A DNA stretch of 64,000 nt from Stutzerimonas stutzeri (GTDB lineage: Bacteria > Pseudomonadota > Gammaproteobacteria > Pseudomonadales > Pseudomonadaceae), in contig NZ_JYHV01000037.1 in assembly GCF_000952685.1 (NCBI RefSeq), positions 558,001-622,000 of the forward strand. The letters are read 5' to 3'. The position numbers were made by a program, and so were the translations under genes. This document shows positions 38,141-46,091 of this stretch, piece after piece. The notes under the pieces were generated by a model. It saw only the letters and a list, made by a program, of their open reading frames with translations, was not told the origin of the DNA and did no database searches. Position 1 is the stretch's first letter. Every line of letters begins with the position of its first letter.

Positions 38141-38429
38141 GTTGGCTGAACGTTTCCCGGAAGGGATTTGTCACTTCGATTCCCTTTGGTCGAAACGAAC
38201 CGACCGGCTCGGAACCAGCGCCCCGCCTTCTCGCAGCATCGCTGCCTGTTCTCTCGCCGCATGCCGATGAACAATCACGGATGTCGCCAATCAAAAACGA
38301 CGGGGGTCTTTTCCTTGCAGCCTGGCGATGCTGTAAAGCCGATAACCGCGTAAGCCGGGCGCCGTTCGTGGACGTCCGGCAAAAGTCGCGGTAAACAATC
38401 CGAGCGACTGATTGAAGAGGAGGCGCAGC
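38141..38429. other. Non-coding gap between tRNA terminator and GFA gene
   Basis: No convincing gene on either strand. A long - strand open frame through here ends by reading the tRNA itself, the usual sign of a spurious frame. The last bases hold the Shine-Dalgarno GAGGAGG of the GFA gene. Confidence 0.6.
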
Positions 38430-38822
38430 ATGGTCCAATACAAAGGTGGCTGCCTTTGCGGCGGTGTCCGAATTGTGGCATCGGGCGCGCCGTACCGGGT
38501 CGGCCTTTGTCATTGCCTCGATTGCCGCAAGCATCACGGGGCTCTTTTTTACGCCGCTGCGGTGTTCCCTGAGGACGCGGTGGTAATCGAAGGCGAAACA
38601 CGTGATTACGCTGGGCGGTTTTTCTGTCCGCGCTGCGGCTCGTCGGTCTTCGCCCGCACCGCAGACGAAATCGAAGTGAACTTGGGCTCGTTGGATGCCC
38701 CGGATCAACTGATGCCAAGTTATGAAAGCTGGGTCGTCCGTCGCGAGTCCTGGTTGCCGCCGTTCCCGCTCACGAGGCGATACGAGCATGATCGTGAAGG
38801 GACGGGCCGTGCTGAGGAGTAG
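38430..38822 (+). CDS. GFA/CENP-V-family zinc-binding protein
   Basis: 130-residue protein of the glutathione-dependent formaldehyde-activating fold. Zinc-ligand cysteines are visible in GGCLCGGVRI, LCHCLDCRKHHGA and FCPRCGSSVFAR. Members include Gfa, which speeds S-hydroxymethylglutathione formation, but most bacterial members have unknown substrates. I chose ATG 38430, preceded by GAGGAGG, over the TTG at 38412. It stands alone between non-coding stretches. Confidence 0.88.
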   Translation: MVQYKGGCLCGGVRIVASGAPYRVGLCHCLDCRKHHGALFYAAAVFPEDAVVIEGETRDYAGRFFCPRCGSSVFARTADEIEVNLGSLDAPDQLMPSYESWVVRRESWLPPFPLTRRYEHDREGTGRAEE

Positions 38823-39581
38823 AGGTATGCCGGTGAGAAGGCGCCGTGCGAGGTGACAGGAGCATGCCTTGGCCGAAGCTTTCGATCTCGCAGAACTCAC
38901 CGCTGGTTCATGGCACATCAACGAGATGCTTCGGTCGCGATGCGCTTGCACTGCGTACCCTCTAGCCACGCCAGTTACGACTTCTGACGCTACAAACAAA
39001 AAGCCCCACCTCCAGAGAGGTGGGGCTTTTTTAGGGCTGTGTCCTGTCCTTTCGGCCGCTCCTTGCGGCAATTCCTTACGCCGAACCTGGCGCTTGCGAG
39101 ATCCTTCGCGGCAGCTCACCCCAACCCAAACGTTGCAGGCTGGGCACCGCGCTAGGCGCTTCATGACGCGTCGAAACGGGTCACGGAGCGGCCAGCAACG
39201 GCAGCAGGGTTAAGAGATGCAGTGATGGCAAAAGTTCCACTTTTGAAATGAAAAGGCCATCAGATTAAGCGGATCGCTGCCGAACGCCGTAGCCGTGGCG
39301 CCCGTGCCATCCGATGCAGCTGGTCGGAGCGGAAATTGCGGGCGCGGTATTCGCAGGGTTGAACGATCGCGTATCGCTCGTACCGCCCCCCAGCGTGCAG
39401 TCGGGTATCGAGCCACCGCTGGCCTTTCGCCAGGGCCTGCGCGCAATCAACCGTTACGTCTGCGCGTTTGCTTGGTGCCGGAACATGAGGGGCAAAACGC
39501 GGTCTGCTGTGCGTCGCCACTCCAGCGCAACTGAAAGGCAATGCCTGCCACCACGGAGCCCGCCTTGAGGAGCCAGGCCAC
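38823..39581. other. Gene-poor stretch between the GFA gene and the flippase
   Basis: About 760 bases without a convincing gene. It contains a strong hairpin terminator at 39001-39032 and an 11-base match to the tRNA-Thr 3' part at 39471-39481. Open frames here (about 80-120 codons) run through the terminator or have unusual composition and are judged spurious. The right end presumably holds the promoter of the flippase operon. Confidence 0.6.
39001..39032. terminator. Strong bidirectional-looking rho-independent terminator
   Basis: A 12-base-pair perfect stem AAGCCCCACCTC (39001-39012) with GAGGTGGGGCTT (39017-39028), loop CAGA, then a T-run to 39032; an A-rich stretch on the left gives a U-tract for the other strand. 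It lies 178 bases after the GFA stop with no nearer gene. Confidence 0.88.
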
Positions 39582-39584
39582 TTG

Positions 39585-40913
39585 ATGACAGCGATCAGAA
39601 GCATCTTCGACAAACTCAAACTCTATTTTTTCAACGCCTCGTGGATGATGGCGGAGCGGCTGCTGAACATCGGCGTGGGCTTTGTCATGGCGATCGTGCT
39701 GGCCCGCTATCTGGGGCCTGAGCAGTTCGGCATCCTCGCCTACGCGATTTCGATGACGGCCATCTTCGCCTCGGCCGGCCATATGGGCCTGGCGGGCCTG
39801 GTGGTGCGTGAGGTGGTGAAGCAGCCGGCGGCGGTTCCGGAAACCCTGGGCACCACCTTCATGCTTAAGCTGAGCGGCATGACCCTCGGCTTTCTGCTGA
39901 TCCTGATCTATGCCTCGCTTTTCGAGAAGGTAGGCGGCACCGAGTTCTGGATGCTGCTGATCGTCGCCTCGGCAATCTTCTTCCAGACCTTCGATGTGGT
40001 CGAATACTGGTTCCAGTCGCAGGTCCAGGCCAAATACCCGGCCATTGCGAAGTCCAGCGCGATCCTGCTCTCGGCCGGGCTGAAGCTGCTGATGGTGGTC
40101 AGCGGTGCCGGCGTGGTGGCCTTCGCCTTTGCCCATACGGCGCAGTTCGTCATGGCGGCGCTGATCCTCGCGCTGCTCTACAAGGGCACCACGCGCGTCT
40201 CACTGATGAGCTGGAAAGCCAGCTTCGCACGGGCGCGCGAGCTACTCAGCCAGGGCTGGATCATCTATCTCGGCTCGATCTTCGCGGTGGTCTATATGAA
40301 GATCGACCAGGTGATGCTCAAGTGGATGGTCGGCGCCGAGGAAGTGGGCGTCTATGCCGTGGCCGCACAGCTGTCGGAGGCCTGGTACTTCTTGCCAACG
40401 GCCATCGTCGCGTCCTTCTTCCCCAAGCTGATCAAACTGCACGAGGCCGACCCGGCCCGCTTCAACCAGCGCTTCCAGCAGCTGTTCGATCTGCTGTTCA
40501 TCCTGGCCATCGCCGTTGCGCTGCTGGTGTCACTCGTCGCCGGGCCACTGATTTCCCTGCTGTTCGGCGCCGAGTACCAGAACTCTGCCTCGATCCTCAC
40601 CATCCATATCTGGGCAGGCGTATTCATCTTCATGCGCGCGGCGTTCAGCCGCTGGATCCTGATCGAGGGGGCGCTGATGTTTTCCCTGATCACCCAAGGC
40701 CTCGGCGCGCTGGCCAATGTTGGCCTGAACGCGCTGCTGATCCCGCACTACGGCGGTGAAGGCGCCGCTATGGCAACCCTCATTTCTTATGCCGTCGCTT
40801 CGTACGCTGCGCTGCTGGTGCACAGCAAAACGCGCCCGGTCTTTCTCATGATGACCAAGTCGATGGTCAGTCCCATTCGCTATGCATTCAAAGCCGTAGG
40901 AGCCGCCCGATGA
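39585..40913 (+). CDS. Oligosaccharide flippase (Wzx/MATE-like) family protein
   Basis: 442-residue polytopic membrane protein of the polysaccharide transporter (MOP) superfamily, with about 12 helices. The N-terminal signature FNASWMMAERLLNIGVGFVMAIVLARYLGPEQFGILAYA is typical of Wzx-like flippases. It probably flips an undecaprenyl-linked glycan. ATG 39585 is adopted; the TTG just before it at 39582 has better spacing to GAGGAG (39567-39572). The stop overlaps the next gene by 4 bases, so the trio to 43158 is an operon. Confidence 0.9.
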   Translation: MTAIRSIFDKLKLYFFNASWMMAERLLNIGVGFVMAIVLARYLGPEQFGILAYAISMTAIFASAGHMGLAGLVVREVVKQPAAVPETLGTTFMLKLSGMTLGFLLILIYASLFEKVGGTEFWMLLIVASAIFFQTFDVVEYWFQSQVQAKYPAIAKSSAILLSAGLKLLMVVSGAGVVAFAFAHTAQFVMAALILALLYKGTTRVSLMSWKASFARARELLSQGWIIYLGSIFAVVYMKIDQVMLKWMVGAEEVGVYAVAAQLSEAWYFLPTAIVASFFPKLIKLHEADPARFNQRFQQLFDLLFILAIAVALLVSLVAGPLISLLFGAEYQNSASILTIHIWAGVFIFMRAAFSRWILIEGALMFSLITQGLGALANVGLNALLIPHYGGEGAAMATLISYAVASYAALLVHSKTRPVFLMMTKSMVSPIRYAFKAVGAAR

Positions 40914-41965
40914 GCCTCATGTCCATCGCCAGAGCCTTGCCTGATCCCGTCAAGAACGCGATCAAGGCGACCCGGAGCACCACCGGCCTGGCTCTGGTCC
41001 GGCTGTTTTCCAGCACCGGCTTTCTCGCCTCGCTGTATTACTGCTTCGTCAGCCGTGAGTTCGACCGCGAGCACCGTGCAGTGCTGCTCGGACGTCTGAA
41101 TTTCGCCCGGCGAATGCAGAGCAAGGGCGAGAACGACGCCTTTCTGCGGCGCAATGTTCACCGCCTGGAAAAAGGCTTGATCATGCGCCCGCGCCGCCCC
41201 ACCTTCGCGGAGGATTACATCGGCCCCACCGTGCGCTGCTTTGCCGACGCGGCCCAGGCAGGCATCGTCAACGGCCAGCAACGCTGGGCCAACGATGTGC
41301 TCACCGACTACTTCTCAGCGGTCGGCAATACGCCGCGCATCGACTCGGCCAGGCAGGCGTTCGCCGGTACGCAGCGCGACGACGACAACCGCTGCGTGCC
41401 CTACCCGCACAGCCAGCTGCCGGAATGCCCGGTCAGCTACGACGAGCTGATGGTGCTGTTCCGCCGTCGCCGCTCGGTGCGCTGGTATCAGGACAAGCCC
41501 GTCAGCAGCGAACTGCTGGAGCAGGCGGTCCGCGCCGCCGCACTGGCGCCTTCGGCCTGCAACCGTCAGCCGTTCCGCTTCTATATCAGCAACGGCAAGG
41601 AAAAGGCCGCCGAGGTCGCCAAGTGCGCCGGCGGTACGGCGGGCTTCCACGACAACCTGCCGTGCGTGATCGCCGTGGTCGGCGATCTGGGCTGCTATCC
41701 CGAGGCGCGCGACCGCCACGTGGTCTATATCGACGGTTCGCTGGCAGCGATGCAGCTGATGCTGGCCCTGGAGAGCCTGGGCCTGTCCAGCTGCTCGATC
41801 AACTGGCCGGACGTCGAAGAACGCGAGCGCCAACTGGCGAAGATATTGGGCCTGGCCTACCACGAGCGCACCGTGATGCTGCTCGCCGTGGGCTATGCCG
41901 ATCCAACGGGAGGGATTCCTTATTCGGACAAGAAGACCGAGACAGACTTGATCGTATACAACTGA
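40910..41965 (+). CDS. Nitroreductase-family protein of a surface-glycan operon
   Basis: 351 residues. The C-terminal half (about 180-351) is an FMN-dependent nitroreductase fold: RRRSVRWYQDKPVSSELLEQ, AALAPSACNRQPFRFYI, and YIDGSLAAMQLMLALESLGLSSCSINWPD. The first about 175 residues are an extension with no clear assignment (FVSREFDREHRAVLLGRL, FLRRNVHRLEKGLIMRPRRPTF). Such proteins occur in polysaccharide clusters next to pyruvyl transferases; their role is not established. It lies between the flippase and the pyruvyl transferase. Confidence 0.82.
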   Translation: MSLMSIARALPDPVKNAIKATRSTTGLALVRLFSSTGFLASLYYCFVSREFDREHRAVLLGRLNFARRMQSKGENDAFLRRNVHRLEKGLIMRPRRPTFAEDYIGPTVRCFADAAQAGIVNGQQRWANDVLTDYFSAVGNTPRIDSARQAFAGTQRDDDNRCVPYPHSQLPECPVSYDELMVLFRRRRSVRWYQDKPVSSELLEQAVRAAALAPSACNRQPFRFYISNGKEKAAEVAKCAGGTAGFHDNLPCVIAVVGDLGCYPEARDRHVVYIDGSLAAMQLMLALESLGLSSCSINWPDVEERERQLAKILGLAYHERTVMLLAVGYADPTGGIPYSDKKTETDLIVYN

Positions 41966-41973
41966 GGTAAGCG

Positions 41974-43158
41974 ATGATTATCGAGATCAGAAAGGCAGGC
42001 TTCGTCAATAAAGGCGCTGAGCTGATGTTGCATGCAGCGCTGCAGAAGCTGAAGGCCCGGTATCCAGACGCTACCTTCGTCATGGCACCCACTCCGAAGA
42101 AAGCCGAGCAGCCGTTCCGCAAACTGGTCCAGCTGGGTTTTTACCCCAAGGCCTGGCTGTGGCGCTATGGCATCCAATGGGGAACGCTGGCCAATTTCGC
42201 GCCGCGCCAGCTTCGTGAGATGTATGGCGTAGTGCTGGATAAAGAGGTCGATGTGGTCATCGACGCGGCCGGCTTCGCCTACAGCGATCAATGGGGCGAG
42301 AGCCCCTGCGCCGAACTCGCCCAGTCGGCCAAGCGCTGGAAGAAAAACGGCACCCGCGTGATCCTCATGCCCCAGGCGCTGGGCCCGTTCGAGTCCGAGA
42401 AGAACCAGGCTGCGATGAAGACGGTGGTCGAGAATGTAGACCTGATCTTCCCGCGCGAGCGCGTGTCGTACGAGCACCTGACCGGCCTGGTCGGCGAGCA
42501 GAGCAAGATCAAGCAGTCGCCGGACTTCACCAACCTGATCAAAGGCGTGTTGCCGGCGAATTTCGATACCGAGCAGAACCGTTTCTGCATCGTGCCCAAC
42601 TGCCGGATGCTCGACAAAACCGACCAACAGACCCGCGATGCCTACCTGCCGTTTCTGATCAGTTGCACACGCTACCTGCTGGAGAAGGGCGCCAAGCCCT
42701 TCGTCCTGGTGCATGAAGGCAAGGATGATCAGCGGCTCGCCGACGAGTTGTCGGCGGCCGTCGGCGGCATCCCGATCGTCAAGGAAAGCGGCGCGCTAGA
42801 GATCAAGGGCATCCTCGGCGCCTGCAGCGGCACCCTGGGCAGTCGTTTCCATGGGCTGGTCAGTGCGCTGTCCCAGGGCGTGCCGGCGCTGGCCACGGGT
42901 TGGAGCCACAAGTACCAGATGCTGTTCGAGGACTACGGATTTCCCGAAGGGCTGGTGCAGGTCACCACCGACGAGGCTGAAATCAAACGCAAGATCGATC
43001 TGGTGACGGACGATGCCGAGCGGATCAAGGGCTTGATCCAGAGCCGTACCGATCAGCTCAAGCAGCAGTCCGAGCAGATGTGGCAGCAGGTCTTCGCTGT
43101 GATCGATCAATGCGAGCGCATCCGCCACGATCGCCACGCGGCGGTGGGCGCGGCCTGA
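41974..43158 (+). CDS. Polysaccharide pyruvyl transferase family protein
   Basis: 394-residue CsaB/WcaK-like protein. N-terminal IRKAGFVNKGAELMLHAAL and C-terminal GTLGSRFHGLVSALSQGVPALATGWSHKYQ are typical of enzymes that add ketal-linked pyruvate from phosphoenolpyruvate to glycans. A long coiled helix ends the protein. It starts 8 bases after the nitroreductase-like gene. No glycosyltransferase or polymerase gene is in the operon, so the acceptor must be made elsewhere. Confidence 0.88.
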   Translation: MIIEIRKAGFVNKGAELMLHAALQKLKARYPDATFVMAPTPKKAEQPFRKLVQLGFYPKAWLWRYGIQWGTLANFAPRQLREMYGVVLDKEVDVVIDAAGFAYSDQWGESPCAELAQSAKRWKKNGTRVILMPQALGPFESEKNQAAMKTVVENVDLIFPRERVSYEHLTGLVGEQSKIKQSPDFTNLIKGVLPANFDTEQNRFCIVPNCRMLDKTDQQTRDAYLPFLISCTRYLLEKGAKPFVLVHEGKDDQRLADELSAAVGGIPIVKESGALEIKGILGACSGTLGSRFHGLVSALSQGVPALATGWSHKYQMLFEDYGFPEGLVQVTTDEAEIKRKIDLVTDDAERIKGLIQSRTDQLKQQSEQMWQQVFAVIDQCERIRHDRHAAVGAA

Positions 43159-43199
43159 AGCTTGATGGCACTGGCCTGGTGAGGCACTGAAAGGGCAGC

Positions 43200-43215
43200 G
43201 TGGGCTTCGGCCCAC
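43200..43215. terminator. UUCG hairpin between convergent pyruvyl transferase and DedA genes
   Basis: GTGGGC (43200-43205) and GCCCAC (43210-43215) with a TTCG tetraloop. It lies in the short convergent gap, just before the dedA stop. No T-run follows, so activity as a terminator is uncertain. Confidence 0.4.
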
Positions 43216-43218
43216 CTG

Positions 43219-43824
43219 TCAGCCATGCCGGGCAAATCGCTGGCGGACCAGCCGGTACAGATAGTAAACGACGAACAGAACCACCACGCCGGTGGAGATC
43301 GGGTCGAGGTATTGCGCGACCTTCTCGTATTGCGATTCGAGCGCAAAACCCGCCAGCGCCAGCAGGGCCGTCCAGATCAGCGAACCCAGGCTCGAATAGA
43401 GCAGAAACAGGGGCATCGGCATACCGACGATACCGGCCGGCACCGAGATCAGCGTGCGCACCGCAGGCATCAGGCGGCCAAAAAACACCGCCGCTTTGCC
43501 ATGCCGATCGAACCAGGCACTCGCCTTGTCGACATCTTCCGGCGACAGCGTCAACCAATGCCCCCAGCGTTTGGCCAGGCGCCTCATGCTCACCTGGCCA
43601 AGCCTGGCGCCGGCGTAGTACCAGGGCAGCGCACCCACCACCGAACCGGTCGTGCCGACAGCGATCACACCGATGAAGTTGAGCTCGCCACGTGCCGCGA
43701 CAAAGCCGGCCAGCGGCATGATCAGCTCCGAGGGGATCGGTGGAAATATGTTTTCCAGCAACATCAGCGCGAACACGCCGAGATAGCCAAACGCCGATAC
43801 CACCTCGACGATTTTGTCGAACAT
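43219..43824 (-). CDS. DedA-family membrane protein
   Basis: 201-residue SNARE-associated/VTT-domain protein. The DedA signature is clear: ENIFPPIPSELIMPLAGFVAARGELN, then a GALPWYYAGARLG segment, FFGRLMPAVRTLISVPAGIVGMP, and C-terminal helices. DedA proteins are implicated in undecaprenyl phosphate or phospholipid flipping and envelope homeostasis. The gene begins 3 bases after the upstream cytochrome gene stop, so it is probably the last gene of the oxidase operon. Confidence 0.93.
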   Translation of the reverse strand: MFDKIVEVVSAFGYLGVFALMLLENIFPPIPSELIMPLAGFVAARGELNFIGVIAVGTTGSVVGALPWYYAGARLGQVSMRRLAKRWGHWLTLSPEDVDKASAWFDRHGKAAVFFGRLMPAVRTLISVPAGIVGMPMPLFLLYSSLGSLIWTALLALAGFALESQYEKVAQYLDPISTGVVVLFVVYYLYRLVRQRFARHG

Positions 43825-43826
43825 CG

Positions 43827-45071
43827 TTACCTCTGTTGTGGCTGGGATGGGTTGGGCGCCTCTTCCGTCAGGGAAGCTGACGCGTCTGACGGCAACGAAG
43901 CGTAATAATCCGCCACCGCTTGCATCTGCTCCGGCGTGAGGCGCTGCGCGGCGCTATGCATGACGTTGGCGTATTCACTGCCGCCACGCTGGCCGGCGGT
44001 GAACAATTCCAGTTGCTGCTTCAGGTAACCGCTGTACTGGCCTGCAATGCCGGGGTACATCGGATTACGCGGCGAGCGCTTCGGGCCGTGACAATGCACG
44101 CAGGACGGAACACCCCGTTCCGGCACGCCGCGTTCGGCCAGGGTACGACCGCGCTCCAGCGCTTCAGCGGAGGCTTGGGGTTCATCCGCTCGGGCAGGCA
44201 CCGGCAACCTGGCGTAATGCCTGGCCAGCGCCTTCAGAACGGAGGGTTCGAGCCCCGCAGCCACCGATTGCATGATGCCGCTGTGGCGTTGGCCTCGAGC
44301 ATAGGCCCGCAACGCGCCATGCAAATAGGCCTGGCTCTGCCCGGTCAGGCGTGGCACCAGCCCGCCCCGCCCGTTACCGTCGACGCCGTGGCAACGACTG
44401 CAGTCGGCCAGCACCGGCGCCAGCGCATCATCCCGCGGTCTGGCACTTTCGGCAGCCCTCGATCCGCGGCTGTCCTCGGTGCGATCCCCCAGCGCAAGCT
44501 CGCGATAGCGCTGCTCGGACATGCCCGGCAGCGCTTGCAGGAAGGCCACCATTGCCCAGACTTCATCGTCGCGCTGCGGCGCCGGCCAGGCGGGCATGGC
44601 GGTGAACTTGACTCCATGCTTGACGATAAGGAACAGCTCCTGGGGCTCCCAATGCGCTATGCGCGACGGCAGGAATGGTGGTTCGGGGGTCATCTGCCGA
44701 ACGATCAGCGAGCGCTTGCGTCCCGGTGCGCCATGACAGGCGAGGCAACCGGTTTGATAATGCCCGGCGCCCTTGAGCACCAAGGCCGGATCGTCGAGCG
44801 GCGGCACCTCGATGCCCATCGATTGGGTGCTGACCGCGCGGCGCATCACGTAGTGCAGCATCCAGCCGGTCGCCTTCCAATGCCCGGAGCTGGCGCTGAT
44901 CGGCACCAGTCCCAGCGACGCCAGCAGCACGGCAGTCGCACCGGCGAGCCCCGTCAGCAGCGCGACGCCCGCCGCCGCGCGCCGCCAGGAGCCACCCGTC
45001 AGCCAGCACAACCCGCGACGCAACGGCATCGCCGCCCGGCGGAACAACGACCTAACTGAGCGAAACGACAT
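43827..45071 (-). CDS. Membrane-anchored cytochrome c protein with three CXXCH sites
   Basis: 414 residues with one N-terminal membrane segment (about 35-58, AGVALLTGLAGATAVLLASLGL). Three heme-c motifs follow: CLACH in the first cytochrome c domain, CSRCH in the second and CVHCH in the third. The last two domains look like tandem class I c4-type cytochromes (NGRGGLVPRLTGQ, MYPGIAGQYSGYLKQQL). It probably feeds electrons to the adjacent oxidase or to its CuA/heme c subunit. I chose ATG 45071, which overlaps the CtaG-like gene by 20 bases; ATG 45095 and 45029 are other options. Confidence 0.85.
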   Translation of the reverse strand: MSFRSVRSLFRRAAMPLRRGLCWLTGGSWRRAAAGVALLTGLAGATAVLLASLGLVPISASSGHWKATGWMLHYVMRRAVSTQSMGIEVPPLDDPALVLKGAGHYQTGCLACHGAPGRKRSLIVRQMTPEPPFLPSRIAHWEPQELFLIVKHGVKFTAMPAWPAPQRDDEVWAMVAFLQALPGMSEQRYRELALGDRTEDSRGSRAAESARPRDDALAPVLADCSRCHGVDGNGRGGLVPRLTGQSQAYLHGALRAYARGQRHSGIMQSVAAGLEPSVLKALARHYARLPVPARADEPQASAEALERGRTLAERGVPERGVPSCVHCHGPKRSPRNPMYPGIAGQYSGYLKQQLELFTAGQRGGSEYANVMHSAAQRLTPEQMQAVADYYASLPSDASASLTEEAPNPSQPQQR

Positions 45072-45681
45072 CGCGCTTGTCCTGTAACAGCCCACCGAGC
45101 AGACACAGCCCGCCGATCAGGTAACTGGTGCCGCCGAACACCAGCATGATCACGCCGCCCAGCTGTTGGTCCTCCAGCGGATTCAGACCCGACAGTGCCG
45201 AGCCGGTGTGGTCGAACAGCGGTCGGCTGGACATCGCCAGCAGCACGCCGAGCAACGTCATGTGCATAGAGGTCAGCAGCAGACCGGCGATGCCGGCCAG
45301 GGCACGGCGATGCCTGACCCCACCGAACGCCGCGAGCCACACCAGCAACCCGACGAACAGGTAGCTGCCCTGCTCCAGCAGTTGCGCGGCCGTGGCGGTT
45401 CGCGCCGCATGGTGCAACACCGGCATGTGCCAGGCCCACACCACGAACAGCTCGATCACCGAGGCCAGAATCGGTGAGAAAACGAACGGGATCCGGCTGG
45501 ACAGATCCAGCCGGCCGCCAGCCAGCCCGATCGCCAGCAATGGTGCTGCCACGGCCACCACCATCACGTGCATCAACATATGCCCGACGAACAACTGATC
45601 GGCCATGGCCGGCAGCGGACCGAGCCAGACCACCGCCAGCGTGACCAGCCCCAACATCAGCGACAGGTGACGCCAGATCAT
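45052..45681 (-). CDS. Caa3_CtaG-type cytochrome c oxidase assembly protein
   Basis: 209-residue membrane protein with about six helices and several His/Met positions within or near them (HMLMHVMVVAVAAPLLA, WAWHMPVLHHAAR, HMTLLGVLLAM). This matches the caa3_CtaG family, linked to assembly of caa3-type oxidases, probably copper delivery. It overlaps the neighbouring genes on both sides, in agreement with one oxidase operon. Confidence 0.88.
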   Translation of the reverse strand: MIWRHLSLMLGLVTLAVVWLGPLPAMADQLFVGHMLMHVMVVAVAAPLLAIGLAGGRLDLSSRIPFVFSPILASVIELFVVWAWHMPVLHHAARTATAAQLLEQGSYLFVGLLVWLAAFGGVRHRRALAGIAGLLLTSMHMTLLGVLLAMSSRPLFDHTGSALSGLNPLEDQQLGGVIMLVFGGTSYLIGGLCLLGGLLQDKRDVVSLS

Positions 45682-46091
45682 TCGCAGCTCCCGATGAAGA
45701 CCACGCTTAGCGCGACGAACACCGTGGCGACGAAGCTCAGGCCGCTCAGCAGAAGCGTCGAGAAGCCCAGGAAGCGATGTCGATCGGCCGGGGTATCGAA
45801 ATCATGCGGCGCCGTCGCCGTGCCGAAGGTATGTCCGCGCCAGCCACGCCAGCCGACCAATGCGATGCCCACCAGGGCGACCAGCGTCAGCACGCCAATG
45901 GCGGTGCGCAGATCACCCAACGGGCCGGCGCGCCCCGCCAGCTTGGCGCACCAGACCGCCGCCGCCACGTAGCACAGCAGAAAGTGCACCGCCCAGATCG
46001 CCGGCCCGAGGGTCAGCAGCCACAGGGAGTCTCGCAGCTGCGGCGCGGGTTCGGGCTGGGCCTCGAATGTGCGTTCAGGTTGTTCGTTCAT
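45678..46091 (-). CDS. Small membrane protein of the oxidase operon
   Basis: 137 residues with three predicted helices (LWLLTLGPAIWAVHFLLCYVAA, IGVLTLVALVGIALVGW, LLLSGLSFVATVFVALSVVFI). The start at ATG 46091 overlaps the oxidase subunit I stop by 4 bases and gives an acidic, Gln/Glu-rich N-terminus. I recognise no named family. From its place it is probably an accessory or subunit-IV-like protein. Confidence 0.78.
   Translation of the reverse strand: MNEQPERTFEAQPEPAPQLRDSLWLLTLGPAIWAVHFLLCYVAAAVWCAKLAGRAGPLGDLRTAIGVLTLVALVGIALVGWRGWRGHTFGTATAPHDFDTPADRHRFLGFSTLLLSGLSFVATVFVALSVVFIGSCE

Noticed and set aside
38869..39213. A 114-codon + strand frame after the GFA gene
   Set aside because: It runs through the strong terminator at 39001-39032 and shows no family features or ribosome binding site.
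39260..39619. A 119-codon - strand frame upstream of the flippase
   Set aside because: Composition is irregular, it overlaps the flippase start and resembles no known protein.
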